Assembly: GCA_946479505.1 (NCBI GenBank)
Contig: CAMLGC010000010.1
Span: 3,197-67,196 of the forward strand
Direction of reading: 5' to 3'
DNA length: 64,000 nt
Source: an uncultured Sphingomonadaceae bacterium
GTDB lineage: Bacteria > Pseudomonadota > Alphaproteobacteria > Sphingomonadales > Sphingomonadaceae
The notes under the pieces were generated by a model that made no database searches, had not been told where the DNA came from, and saw only the letters and a program-made list of their open reading frames with translations. Positions within the stretch are counted from its first letter, which is position 1; the number at the start of each line of letters is the position of its first letter. Both the position numbers and the translations under genes were made by a program. Of this stretch, positions 1 through 7,136 are shown one piece after another.

Positions 1-2
1 AT

Positions 3-209
3 GAGATGCCCGAGACGCTGTCGCGGTTCGGCGGCACGCTGATGACGCCGGAGCGCTCGTTCGAGCTCTATACCGGGCTGGTCGATGCGTTCGCGCGGGC
101 TTATGCGCCGGGTGGCGGCGGCAATGCGGCGTTCGCCGACTTCCTGCACGCACAACCCGAGATCAAGGCGACCTCCTCGGCCGAGGCTCGCGACGGGGCA
201 GCACGCTAG
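3..209 (+). CDS. C-terminal fragment of an unidentified protein
   Basis: The frame is open from the left window edge and ends at a TAG at 207-209, so this is probably the 3' end of a gene that starts outside the window; the first in-window ATG is at 6. The visible 68 residues contain an amphipathic helix-like stretch (TPERSFELYTGLVDAFARAY) and a glycine run, and end in a charged Ala/Arg tail. I do not recognise the family. It converges with modC, whose stop is only 7 bases away. The open frame and sphingomonad-like codon use support it as real, but the function is unknown. Confidence 0.5.
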   Translation, partial: EMPETLSRFGGTLMTPERSFELYTGLVDAFARAYAPGGGGNAAFADFLHAQPEIKATSSAEARDGAAR

Positions 210-215
210 CCGCGA

Positions 216-824
216 TCACATCCGCACGATCCGCGTCCCCAGCCGCTCGGCCTCCTCGGTGTCGTGCGTCACCATCAGCACGGGCAGCTTGAGCACGTCG
301 CGAATGTGGAGGATGGCCCGCATGATCTCCTCACGGCGGGCGCGATCGAGCGAGGAGAGCGGCTCGTCGAGCAGCAGGAAGCGCGCGCCCGAAAGCAAGG
401 CGCGGCCGATCGCCACGCGGCGCGCCTCGCCGCCCGACAGCGTGCGCGGCCAGCGGTCGAGCAGATGGCCGATGCCGAGGAAGCCGATCGTGTCCTCGAC
501 ATCGAGCGGCGCGCCTTCGTGGCGGCCATAGGCGAGATTGGCGCGCACGCTGAGGTGCGGAAACAGTCGGGGCTCCTGGAAGACATAGCCGGCGCAGCGC
601 TTTTCCGTCGGCACGTCGATCCCCGCGCTTGCGTCGAACAGCGTCTCGCCCGCGACGCGCACATGGCCCCAATCGGGCGCGAGCAGCCCCGCGACCATGT
701 TGAGCACGCTCGTCTTGCCCGCCCCCGAGGGGCCGAACAGCACGGTGAGCCCGTCGCCGGCCTCGAAAACGACGCCGATCTGCACGTCGCCGAGGCGCCT
801 GGTGACGTCGATGTCAAAGGACAT
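216..824 (-). CDS. modC: Molybdate ABC transporter ATP-binding protein, short form
   Basis: This is the ATPase subunit that powers molybdate import at the cytoplasmic face of the ModB channel. Visible motifs are Walker A GPSGAGKT at about residues 31-38, the Q-loop (VFQEP), the ABC signature LSGGEARR near 129, Walker B LLLDEP near 150 and the switch His in MVTHD near 188. At 202 aa it ends soon after the switch His. It lacks the C-terminal molybdate-binding MOP/TOBE domain that takes typical ModC proteins to about 350 aa. The start overlaps the end of modB by 11 bases, which fits translational coupling. Assignment to molybdate rather than another anion rests mainly on the adjacent modB and modA genes. 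Confidence 0.88.
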   Translation of the reverse strand: MSFDIDVTRRLGDVQIGVVFEAGDGLTVLFGPSGAGKTSVLNMVAGLLAPDWGHVRVAGETLFDASAGIDVPTEKRCAGYVFQEPRLFPHLSVRANLAYGRHEGAPLDVEDTIGFLGIGHLLDRWPRTLSGGEARRVAIGRALLSGARFLLLDEPLSSLDRARREEIMRAILHIRDVLKLPVLMVTHDTEEAERLGTRIVRM

Positions 825-1506
825 GGCGAATCCGCCCGCTGCGCCGCGCGAGCACTTCCGACAGCACGAGCGCGCCCAGCGAGAGCGTGACCGAGAGCAA
901 GGCGAGCCGCAATACCTCGCCCTCGCCGCCGGGCCGCTGGAGCGCCGAATAGATGGCGAGCGGCAAGGTGCGCGTCTCGCCGGGCACGTTCGAGACGAAG
1001 GTGATCGTCGCCCCGAACTCGCCGATCGATCGCGCGAAGCCGAGCACCAGCCCCGCGAGCACGCCCGGCACGCTGAGCGGCAGGGTCACGCTCCAGAACA
1101 CCCGCCACGGCCCCGCACCCAACGTGCGCGCCGCGCTTTCGAGCCGCGCGTCGACCGCCTCGATCGACAGCCGCATCGCGCGCACCATCAGCGGCAGCGC
1201 CATCACCCCGGCCGCGATCGCAGCCCCCGTCCAGCGGAACAGCACGGTCGCGCCGAACCACGCGTGAAGCGGCGCGCCGATCGGCCCGGTCGGCCCGAAC
1301 GCCATCAGCAGCAGCCAACCGGTGACGACCGGCGGCAGCACCAGCGGCAGGTGGACGAGCGCGTCGAGAAGCACCTTGCCCGGAAACCGAGCACGTGCGA
1401 GCACCCAGGCGAGCGCGAAGGCGACCGGCAGGGTCGCGACCATCGCCGCCAGGCCGACGCGGAGCGACAGCGCGACGACGTCCCATTCGGTGGGGCTGAG
1501 GATCAT
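814..1506 (-). CDS. modB: Molybdate ABC transporter permease
   Basis: This is an inner-membrane permease of 230 aa, the usual ModB length, with about five hydrophobic segments. It has the binding-protein-dependent transport EAA-type loop (AARTLGAGPWRVFWSVTLPL, roughly residues 125-145) that docks onto ModC. It opens with MILSPTEWDVVALSLRVG, typical of ModB. It lies between modA (upstream, same strand) and modC (11-base overlap), so the three should form a modABC operon transcribed leftward. The 109-base gap between modA and modB is filled by a palindromic repeat at 1521-1607, which is unusual for an operon of this type and may affect transcript processing. Confidence 0.92.
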   Translation of the reverse strand: MILSPTEWDVVALSLRVGLAAMVATLPVAFALAWVLARARFPGKVLLDALVHLPLVLPPVVTGWLLLMAFGPTGPIGAPLHAWFGATVLFRWTGAAIAAGVMALPLMVRAMRLSIEAVDARLESAARTLGAGPWRVFWSVTLPLSVPGVLAGLVLGFARSIGEFGATITFVSNVPGETRTLPLAIYSALQRPGGEGEVLRLALLSVTLSLGALVLSEVLARRSGRIRHVL

Positions 1507-1520
1507 CGGTTCCCCTCTTC

Positions 1521-1607
1521 GTCATCCCCGCGGAAGCAAGGACCCATCTCCCGACCGTGTACCAGGTGAGCCGTAAGAAGCTGGGTTCCCGCTTTCGCGG
1601 GAATGAC
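1521..1607. repeat. Palindromic repeat, family A, between modA and modB
   Basis: Two arms of about 26 bases form an imperfect inverted repeat: the left arm begins GTCATCCCCGCGGAAGC at 1521 and the right arm ends GCTTTCGCGGGAATGAC at 1607. The core CCCGCGAAAGCGGG is a common short interspersed palindrome in sphingomonad genomes (recalled, not searched). Related copies lie inside dnaE (18807-18869) and, degenerate, at 5803-5853. Confidence 0.85.
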
Positions 1608-1615
1608 GCGAGGGG

Positions 1616-2404
1616 TCAACGCGCCTCAAACCCGTATCGCGCAAAGATCGCCTCCCCCTCGGGCGAGACGAGGAACCGCCTGAACGCCTCGGCATCCATG
1701 CTGGTCGAGGTCGTCAGCCGCGCGACCGGATAGGTGATCGGCGGATGGCTCGCCTCGGGGAACACCCCCACCACGCGCACCTTGTCCGACGCGCGTGCGT
1801 CGGTGGCATAGACGATGCCGAGCGGCGCGGCGCGGCGCTCGACCAGCGCCAGCGCCGCGCGGACATTCTCGGCGGCGGCGACATGGCCGCGCGCTGCCTT
1901 CCACAGCCCCATCGTCTCGAGCGCCGCCCGGCCGTATTTCCCCGCGGGAACCGAGCTCGGATCGGCCATCGCCACCGGCTGCGTCGCAAGCGCGCGGCGG
2001 ATCTCGATCGGTGCGGTGTTGCCCGCCGCGGTCACGAGCACCAAGCGGTTGGCGAGGAAGGTCTCGCGGCTCGCGGGCACAATCAGCCGCTTCTGCTGGA
2101 GGATGTCCATCCACGCTTCGTCGGCAGAGAGGAACAGGTCCGCGGGCGCCCCCGCCTCGATCTGCCGCGCCAGCGCCGAGGTGGCGGCGAAGGAGAGAAC
2201 GGGGCGGGCATGGCCTTGTTTCGCCCAAGCATCGGCGGCGGCGGTCAGCGATTCCTGGAGGCTCGCGGCGGCGAGCACGAGCGGCCCCTGCGGGCGCTCA
2301 GACGTGATGGTGAGCGCGAGGCCCGCCGCGACGGCGACCAGCACAGCAAGGATCAGCAGCGCGCGACGCAGGGGCAATATCCTCTCGAAACACCCCACCG
2401 TCAT
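1616..2404 (-). CDS. modA: Molybdate ABC transporter substrate-binding protein
   Basis: This is the periplasmic oxyanion-binding protein for the modABC system. After an N-terminal hydrophobic segment (about residues 10-30, ALLILAVLVAVAAGLAL; signal peptide or anchor) the mature protein starts with VLAAASLQESL, the hallmark ModA strand and anion-binding Ser. ADLFLSADEAWMD and LVLVTAAGN follow, both typical of the family. The length of 262 aa is normal. The only ATG (2404) lies inside palindromic repeat family B, so the first codons come from the repeat; GTG at 2398 is an alternative start. The order modA-modB-modC on one strand supports the function. Confidence 0.9.
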   Translation of the reverse strand: MTVGCFERILPLRRALLILAVLVAVAAGLALTITSERPQGPLVLAAASLQESLTAAADAWAKQGHARPVLSFAATSALARQIEAGAPADLFLSADEAWMDILQQKRLIVPASRETFLANRLVLVTAAGNTAPIEIRRALATQPVAMADPSSVPAGKYGRAALETMGLWKAARGHVAAAENVRAALALVERRAAPLGIVYATDARASDKVRVVGVFPEASHPPITYPVARLTTSTSMDAEAFRRFLVSPEGEAIFARYGFEAR

Positions 2405-2485
2405 GCTGAACTCGTTTCAGCATCCGGTCCGCGACAAGTGACGTCGCCGGAGACACGTTGGATTCTGAACCAAATTCAGCGTGAC
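2400..2485. repeat. Palindromic repeat, family B, overlapping the modA start
   Basis: This is an inverted repeat with 26-base arms. The left arm runs 2400-2425 (starts GTCATGCTGAACTCG) and the right arm 2460-2485 (ends TTCAGCGTGAC). The arms match except at a handful of positions, and each arm is itself palindromic around TGAA..TTCA. It supplies the ATG of modA and separates modA from the phasin-like gene. Confidence 0.82.
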
Positions 2486-2510
2486 GGAAAGAAGGGTCAA
2501 CGGGGCCAAT

Positions 2511-2876
2511 CTATTTCTTGTCGTCCTTTCCCGTCATGCGGCTGATCGCGTCGCGGCCGAAATTGGCGATCATCTCGCCGACCTCGCGCGCCTGCGCCAT
2601 CGATCGGCTGCCCTGCTCGCGCAGATACTCGCCCTGGACATGCATCACCTCCGAAAGGTCGCGCGCCTTGGCGGCCTTTCGCATCGCCTCGAACGCCTCG
2701 CGCGTGTTCTGTTCGGCCTGATCGAGCAGCTTCATGCCGACTTCGCTGCCGCGCTCGGCCATCCGCTCGCCCGAGGCGCGCATCTTCTCGCCCGCCTCGC
2801 GCATCTTGTCGGTGACGCCGGTCTTCTCCTCGCCGCTGCCCTCGTCGCCGGTTCCCGTCTTCTTCGCCTGTGCCAT
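2511..2876 (-). CDS. Phasin family-like protein
   Basis: This 121-aa protein has a Lys/Glu-rich, disordered-looking N-terminus (MAQAKKTGTGDEGSGEEK). An amphipathic helical body follows, with phrases typical of phasin domains: LDQAEQNTREAFEAMRKA, then VQGEYLREQGSRSMAQAREV. Phasins coat polyhydroxyalkanoate granules; several small alphaproteobacterial relatives have no proven granule role. The start is the ATG at 2876, chosen because the longer open frame upstream lies antisense to the NifU-domain gene. It is divergent from that gene, whose start is 87 bases away. Confidence in the family is good from sequence style; the biological role is inferred. Confidence 0.75.
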   Translation of the reverse strand: MAQAKKTGTGDEGSGEEKTGVTDKMREAGEKMRASGERMAERGSEVGMKLLDQAEQNTREAFEAMRKAAKARDLSEVMHVQGEYLREQGSRSMAQAREVGEMIANFGRDAISRMTGKDDKK

Positions 2877-2963
2877 GATCGTCCTCCTTGGCCGATGCGA
2901 CGCGCGAGCCCCGGCCGCGGTTCCACCCTTGATCCGCGCGCGCTCCGCCGCCACATGGCTTAT

Positions 2964-3539
2964 ATGCTGATCGAGACCGAGACCACGCCCAATCCGGCGA
3001 CGCTGAAGTTCCTGCCCGGCCGCTCCGTGATGGACGGCGGCACGCGCGATTTCGCGAGCCCCGAGGAGGCCGACGCCTCGCCGCTCGCCGAGGCGCTGTT
3101 CGGTCTTGGCGATGTGACCGGCGTGTTCTTCGGCAAGGATTTCGTGTCGGTGACGGCCGCGCCGGGGGTCGACTGGCTCGGACTCAAGCCCGACGTGCTC
3201 GCGATCCTGCTCGATCATTTCTCGGCCAACATGCCGCTGTTCAAGCCGGGCTCGGCCGCCGGGATCAGCGTTCCCGCCGACGCGGCGACTTTCGGCGACG
3301 ATCCGGCCGACGAGGACATCATCATCCAGATCAGGGAGCTGATCGACACGCGCGTGCGCCCCGCCGTCGCCAACGACGGCGGCGACATCATCTACCGCGG
3401 TTTCGACAAGGGGAAGGTCTTCCTCCAGATGCAGGGCGCCTGCTCGGGCTGCCCCTCCTCGACTGCGACCCTGAAGAACGGCATCGAGCAACTGCTCAAA
3501 TATTACGTGCCCGAGGTGACCGAGGTCCGCGCGGTCTGA
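2964..3539 (+). CDS. NifU family Fe-S scaffold/carrier protein
   Basis: This 191-aa protein has two domains: an N-terminal Nfu_N domain beginning MLIETETTPNPATLKFLPG, and a C-terminal NifU-like domain (from about residue 115) carrying the cluster-binding CxxC in GACSGCPSS. This is the alphaproteobacterial/mitochondrial NFU1 arrangement, which delivers 4Fe-4S clusters to client enzymes. Clients plausibly include the radical-SAM MiaB and RimO encoded in this window (inference). The ATG at 2955 (MAYMLIE) is an in-frame alternative; 2964 is preferred because family members usually start at M(L/F)IETE. No clear ribosome-binding site is visible for either start. Confidence 0.9.
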   Translation: MLIETETTPNPATLKFLPGRSVMDGGTRDFASPEEADASPLAEALFGLGDVTGVFFGKDFVSVTAAPGVDWLGLKPDVLAILLDHFSANMPLFKPGSAAGISVPADAATFGDDPADEDIIIQIRELIDTRVRPAVANDGGDIIYRGFDKGKVFLQMQGACSGCPSSTATLKNGIEQLLKYYVPEVTEVRAV

Positions 3540-3566
3540 TCCCTATTCCACAACGACAGGAACCCC

Positions 3567-4160
3567 ATGGGCGAGAAACTTTCCGATTCCGCGCTCGACA
3601 CGATCTTCCGCACCGCGCGCACCTATAACGGCTATACCGACGAGCCTGTCACCGAAGCCCAGATCCGGCAGATCTACGATCTGCTCAAGATGGGTCCGAC
3701 CTCGGCCAACCAACAGCCCGCGCGCTTCGTCTGGTGCCTGAGCCAGGACGCAAAGGACAAGCTCGCCGACTGCGCGACGGGCACCAATCCCGACAAGATC
3801 AGGAAGGCACCCGCCGCCGTCATCATCGGCATGGACGAGGAATTCCACGAGCACCTCCCCTTCCTCTTCCCGCATACCGATGCGCGGAGCTGGTTCGAGG
3901 GCGATGTCGACAAGCGCCGCGAACATGCCTTTCGCAACTCCTCGCTCCAGGGTGCGTATTTGCTCATCGCCGCGCGCGCGATCGGGCTCGACACCGGGCC
4001 GATGTCGGGGTTCGACCCGGAGGCCGTGCAGAAGGCGTTCTTCGTCGACCAGCCGGGCGTGAAACCCAATTTCATCGCGACCCTGGGCCACGGCGATCCG
4101 TCGACCATCTTCGGACGCTCGCCGCGGCCCGATTTCGAGCGCTTCAACCGCATCGATTGA
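3567..4160 (+). CDS. Nitroreductase-family protein, RutE-like (malonic semialdehyde reductase type)
   Basis: This 197-aa FMN-dependent nitroreductase-fold protein has the start MGEKLSDSALDTIFRTARTY, the FMN-phosphate loop GPTSANQQPARFVW near residue 45, and the C-terminal GHGDPSTIFGRSPR. These match the RutE/HadB-like subfamily, which reduces malonic semialdehyde to 3-hydroxypropionate in E. coli pyrimidine degradation. No other rut gene is nearby, so the substrate here is unknown and a general NAD(P)H-linked reductase is equally possible. The start ATG at 3567 lies 27 bases after the NifU-domain stop, on the same strand. Confidence 0.85.
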   Translation: MGEKLSDSALDTIFRTARTYNGYTDEPVTEAQIRQIYDLLKMGPTSANQQPARFVWCLSQDAKDKLADCATGTNPDKIRKAPAAVIIGMDEEFHEHLPFLFPHTDARSWFEGDVDKRREHAFRNSSLQGAYLLIAARAIGLDTGPMSGFDPEAVQKAFFVDQPGVKPNFIATLGHGDPSTIFGRSPRPDFERFNRID

Positions 4161-4177
4161 AGACGGAAAGGGAGTAG

Positions 4178-4792
4178 GTGACCACCCTCGTCATCGACAC
4201 CGCCACCGCCGCCTGCTCGGTCGCGCTGATCGAGGGCAACGTCGTGCTCGCCGAGCGGCACGAGGTCGTCGGCCGCGGCCATGCCGAGCGGCTGCTGCCA
4301 GCCATCGCCGAGCTGCCCCGTGGCGGCCGCGCCGACGCGATCCTGGTCGATGTCGGTCCCGGCAGCTTCACCGGGGTGCGGGTCGGGATCGCCGCCGCGC
4401 GCGCGCTTGCACTCGGCTGGGGCGTCGCGGCGCTCGGCTATTCCTCGACCGCGCTCATCGCTGCCGCCGAATTCGCGCGCGATTCCGCGCTCGCGCGGCT
4501 TGCCGTCGTGCTCGAAGGGGGGCATGGCGAGGTCTTCATGCAGCCCTTCTCGCGCCCGCTCGCCGCCGACGCCCCCCTCGCCTCGCGCACGCCCGAGGCG
4601 GCGCTGGCAATGCTCGACGGGTGCCGGGCGGTCGGCACCGGCGTTCGCTGGCTGGGCGAGATTGCCGACGCGGTCGAGACGGTGCCGCGCGCGGCCGATG
4701 CGCGGCTGCTTCCGCCTGCGTTCCGCACGCTGCCGCCGAGCCCGATCTACGGCCGCGCGCCCGACGCGGTGCCGCTCGCGGCGCGCGCATGA
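4178..4792 (+). CDS. tsaB: tRNA t6A37 threonylcarbamoyltransferase complex subunit TsaB
   Basis: TsaB is the ASKHA-fold, non-catalytic partner of TsaD in synthesis of N6-threonylcarbamoyladenosine at position 37 of ANN-decoding tRNAs. The N-terminal TTLVIDTATAACSVALI and the VDVGPGSFTGVRVGIAAARA motif near residue 65 are diagnostic. The length is 204 aa, normal for the family. The start is GTG at 4178, preceded by an AAAGGGAG Shine-Dalgarno with good spacing. The stop overlaps the rimI ATG (ATGA), a pairing common in alphaproteobacteria. Confidence 0.93.
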   Translation: MTTLVIDTATAACSVALIEGNVVLAERHEVVGRGHAERLLPAIAELPRGGRADAILVDVGPGSFTGVRVGIAAARALALGWGVAALGYSSTALIAAAEFARDSALARLAVVLEGGHGEVFMQPFSRPLAADAPLASRTPEAALAMLDGCRAVGTGVRWLGEIADAVETVPRAADARLLPPAFRTLPPSPIYGRAPDAVPLAARA

Positions 4793-5265
4793 GCACCGTC
4801 CTCACCCACGTCACGTTGCGCACCGGCGGAATCGCCGATCTCGTCCGCATCGAGGCGCTCATCCAGACCGCCTTCGACCCGCGCTATGGCGAGGCGTGGA
4901 CACGCAACCAGTGCGCGGGCGTGATGGCGATGCCGGGCGTCGCGCTCACCATTGCCGAGGTCGACGGCGCGCCGGCCGGGTTCGCGATCACGCGCGCGGT
5001 GGTCGACGAGGCCGAATTGCTGCTGCTCGCGGTCGATCCCAAGCGGCGGCGGCGCGGGATCGGCAGCACGCTGCTCCGGGCGGTGATCGCCGACTGCGAA
5101 TCGCGCGGGCTCGACAAGCTCCATCTCGAAGTGCGGGCGAGCAACGATGCGGTCGCCCTGTATCGCAGCGCCGGCTTCAAGAAAATTGGTGAACGCCATG
5201 ATTATTATCGCGGCGCCAACGGCAAGTTGTTCGACGCGAACACCTTTATGCGCGTGCTCCGCTGA
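4789..5265 (+). CDS. rimI: Ribosomal-protein-alanine N-acetyltransferase
   Basis: This is a GNAT-fold acetyltransferase of 158 aa. The acetyl-CoA pyrophosphate loop is seen as RRRRGIGSTLLRA near residues 84-96, followed by LHLEVRASNDAVALYRSAGF, typical of RimI, which acetylates the N-terminus of ribosomal protein S18. The ATG at 4789 overlaps the tsaB TGA. Coupling to tsaB is conserved in many bacteria and supports RimI over a generic GNAT protein. The substrate is assigned by family only. Confidence 0.88.
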   Translation: MSTVLTHVTLRTGGIADLVRIEALIQTAFDPRYGEAWTRNQCAGVMAMPGVALTIAEVDGAPAGFAITRAVVDEAELLLLAVDPKRRRRGIGSTLLRAVIADCESRGLDKLHLEVRASNDAVALYRSAGFKKIGERHDYYRGANGKLFDANTFMRVLR

Positions 5266-5292
5266 TCGTCCGAAAGCGTGCGCAAAACCCCC

Positions 5293-5321
5293 TTGCACTT
5301 GGCCCGGAACGGCTCGATAGG
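5293..5321 (+). promoter_or_regulatory. Candidate sigma70 promoter for the MucR-family gene
   Basis: TTGCAC at 5293-5298 and GATAGG at 5316-5321 are separated by 17 bases, in the rimI-mucR gap and about 50 bases upstream of the start. The -10 match is weak, so this is a suggestion only. Confidence 0.35.
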
Positions 5322-5372
5322 AGCGCGGATGCCTGTTTCCCCCCAGGCGCAGTAAGGGCTGAAAGGAACACC

Positions 5373-5789
5373 ATGGATACCGACAACGACATGCAGGAAA
5401 CACTGGTGACGCTGACCGCGGATATTGTTGCCGCGCACGTCAGCAACAACAGCGTTGCGGTTTCCGATCTTCCGCTCATTATCCAGAACGTCCACGGTGC
5501 TCTCGCCGGGCTCGGCCGCCCGGCCGAACAGCCCGAGGTCAAGCAGGAGCCGGCAGTCTCGATCCGGTCGTCGGTGAAGCCCGATTACGTCGTCTGTCTC
5601 GAGGACGGCAAGAAGCTCAAGATGCTCAAGCGGCACCTGATGACGCACTATCAGATGACCCCCGATCAGTATCGCGCCAAGTGGAATCTGCCCGCCGACT
5701 ATCCGATGGTCGCGCCCAATTATGCCGAGCAGCGCCGCACCCTCGCCAAGAAGATCGGCCTCGGCACCAAGCGCCGCAAGTCGCGGTAA
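5373..5789 (+). CDS. MucR/Ros family zinc-finger transcriptional regulator
   Basis: This 138-aa protein begins ETLVTLTADIVAAHVSNNSV, the conserved MucR N-terminal helix, and carries a single Cys/His zinc-finger region (VVCLEDGKKLKMLKRHLMTH) followed by the Ros/MucR helix MTPDQYRAKWNLPADYPMVA. MucR proteins are H-NS-like global regulators that silence AT-rich, often horizontally acquired promoters and control exopolysaccharide and motility. The start ATG at 5373 follows GAAAGGAACACC, a good ribosome-binding site. It is a single-gene unit bounded downstream by a palindrome. The AT-rich promoter at 26688-26716 is the sort of target MucR could bind (inference). Confidence 0.93.
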   Translation: MDTDNDMQETLVTLTADIVAAHVSNNSVAVSDLPLIIQNVHGALAGLGRPAEQPEVKQEPAVSIRSSVKPDYVVCLEDGKKLKMLKRHLMTHYQMTPDQYRAKWNLPADYPMVAPNYAEQRRTLAKKIGLGTKRRKSR

Positions 5790-5802
5790 CGATCCGTCAC
5801 CC

Positions 5803-5853
5803 CCGGCGAAAGCTGCGGTCTCCCGATACGAGGAAGATGCCCGCTTTCGCCGG
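5803..5853. repeat. Degenerate family A palindrome after mucR
   Basis: An 11-base perfect inverted repeat, CCGGCGAAAGC at 5803-5813 and GCTTTCGCCGG at 5843-5853, lies 14 bases after the MucR-family stop codon. The arm sequence matches the family A core with loss of the outer arms. It may act as a transcript-end hairpin, though no T tract follows. Confidence 0.6.
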
Positions 5854-5933
5854 CCCGGAATTGAGCGAGGGCGACCGCTTATTGCGAGTCGGTCGCCCTT
5901 GGCCCGGCCACGAGTTGGCAGTACATCGAGCCC

Positions 5934-6356
5934 ATGCCCCGCAAGATCGATCTCGAAGCCCTGTGCAACGAAAAGGGGTTGCGCATCACCGAGCAGCGCC
6001 GCGTGATCGCGCGCGTGCTCTCCGATGCCGAGGACCATCCCGATGTCGAGAAGGTCTATGAGCGCGCCTCGTCGATCGATCCGGGCATTTCGATCGCGAC
6101 CGTTTACCGCACGGTGCGGTTGTTCGAGGAAGCCGGCATCCTCGATCGGCACGATTTCGGCGACGGCCGCTCGCGCTACGAGCCCGCGCCCGAATCGCAC
6201 CACGATCATCTGATCGACGTCGAGACGGGCCGCGTGCTCGAATTCGTCGATCCCGAGCTCGAGCAGCTCCAGAAGCAGATCGCCGAACGGCTGGGCTTCC
6301 GCCTCGTCGATCACCGTATGGAGCTCTATGGCGTCGCGCTCGATCGCAAGAAATGA
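5934..6356 (+). CDS. Fur family metal-responsive transcriptional repressor
   Basis: This 140-aa protein has an N-terminal winged helix (RITEQRRVIARVLSD, then SIATVYRTVRLFEEAG recognition helix near residues 52-68). A dimerisation/metal domain follows with the HHDHLID motif near 84-90 and a later His (DHRMELYG). It lacks the C-terminal CxxC zinc site of classical E. coli Fur. In alphaproteobacteria such proteins may be Fur/Mur or Irr-like; this one lacks a recognisable Irr haem motif, so I call it Fur family only. The following acyltransferase frame overlaps its 3' end by 29 bases if its first ATG is used. Confidence 0.9.
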   Translation: MPRKIDLEALCNEKGLRITEQRRVIARVLSDAEDHPDVEKVYERASSIDPGISIATVYRTVRLFEEAGILDRHDFGDGRSRYEPAPESHHDHLIDVETGRVLEFVDPELEQLQKQIAERLGFRLVDHRMELYGVALDRKK

Positions 6357-7080
6357 TGCCGCGGGCCGGGTTCGGATCGGCCTGCGCGTCACCGGGCTCG
6401 TCCTTGCGCTGCTGATCTGCGTCGCCGGCCACGGCCTGTGGCGGCTCTTCCGCCTCCCTTCCCCCTGGCCGCGCTGGTTCCTGGGCACGGCGGCGCGGAT
6501 CTGCGGCGCACGGCGGCGGACGGTCGGCCAGCCGCTGAGGCGCGACGTGATCTTCCTCGCCAATCACACGAGCTGGCTCGACATCCTCGTGCTCGCGGGC
6601 GCGACGGGCACCGCCTTCGTCGCCAAGTCCGAGCTTCGGGCGATGCCGCTGATCGGCTGGCTATGCACCCTGAACCACACGATCTTCGTTGCGCGCGCCG
6701 ATCGAATGGGGATTTCCGGCCAGATCGCCGACCTGCGCGACGCGCTCGCGCATGCCTGGCCGGTGACGATCTTTCCCGAAGGCACCACGAGCAGCGCGGG
6801 CGAGCTGCTGCCGTTCAAGGCGTCGCTGCTCGCCGTCCTCGAACCCCCGCCACCGGGCGTGAGCGTGCAGCCGGTGCTGCTCGATTACGGTGCCGGCGCG
6901 CACACCGTCGAGTGGCTCGGCGACGAATCGGGCCGGGCCAACGCGCTCCGCATCCTCGCCCGTCCGGGCAGCTTCACGGTGACGGTCACCTGCCTCGCCC
7001 CCTTCGATCCCGCCGCCTGCCCCGACCGCAAGGCCATCGCCGCCGAAGCGCGGAAGCGAATCGAGGCGGCGATGGACTGA
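6328..7080 (+). CDS. 1-acyl-sn-glycerol-3-phosphate acyltransferase (PlsC-type)
   Basis: This 250-aa membrane-associated acyltransferase has one N-terminal hydrophobic segment (about residues 17-35). The catalytic NHTSWLD (HX4D, near 79-85) and the substrate-binding FPEGTTS motif near 150-156 are both intact. Family members acylate lysophosphatidic acid at sn-2 in phospholipid synthesis; an ornithine-lipid acyltransferase is also possible. The only ATG at the front (6328) lies inside the fur-like gene, giving a 29-base overlap; a non-ATG start slightly downstream cannot be excluded. It is followed after 56 bases by miaB. Confidence 0.88.
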   Translation: MASRSIARNDAAGRVRIGLRVTGLVLALLICVAGHGLWRLFRLPSPWPRWFLGTAARICGARRRTVGQPLRRDVIFLANHTSWLDILVLAGATGTAFVAKSELRAMPLIGWLCTLNHTIFVARADRMGISGQIADLRDALAHAWPVTIFPEGTTSSAGELLPFKASLLAVLEPPPPGVSVQPVLLDYGAGAHTVEWLGDESGRANALRILARPGSFTVTVTCLAPFDPAACPDRKAIAAEARKRIEAAMD

Positions 7081-7136
7081 TCCCGCTCGTTCGGGGAGGA
7101 TCGACGCCCTGTGCGGCTGGCGCTATAGCGCCCTCC

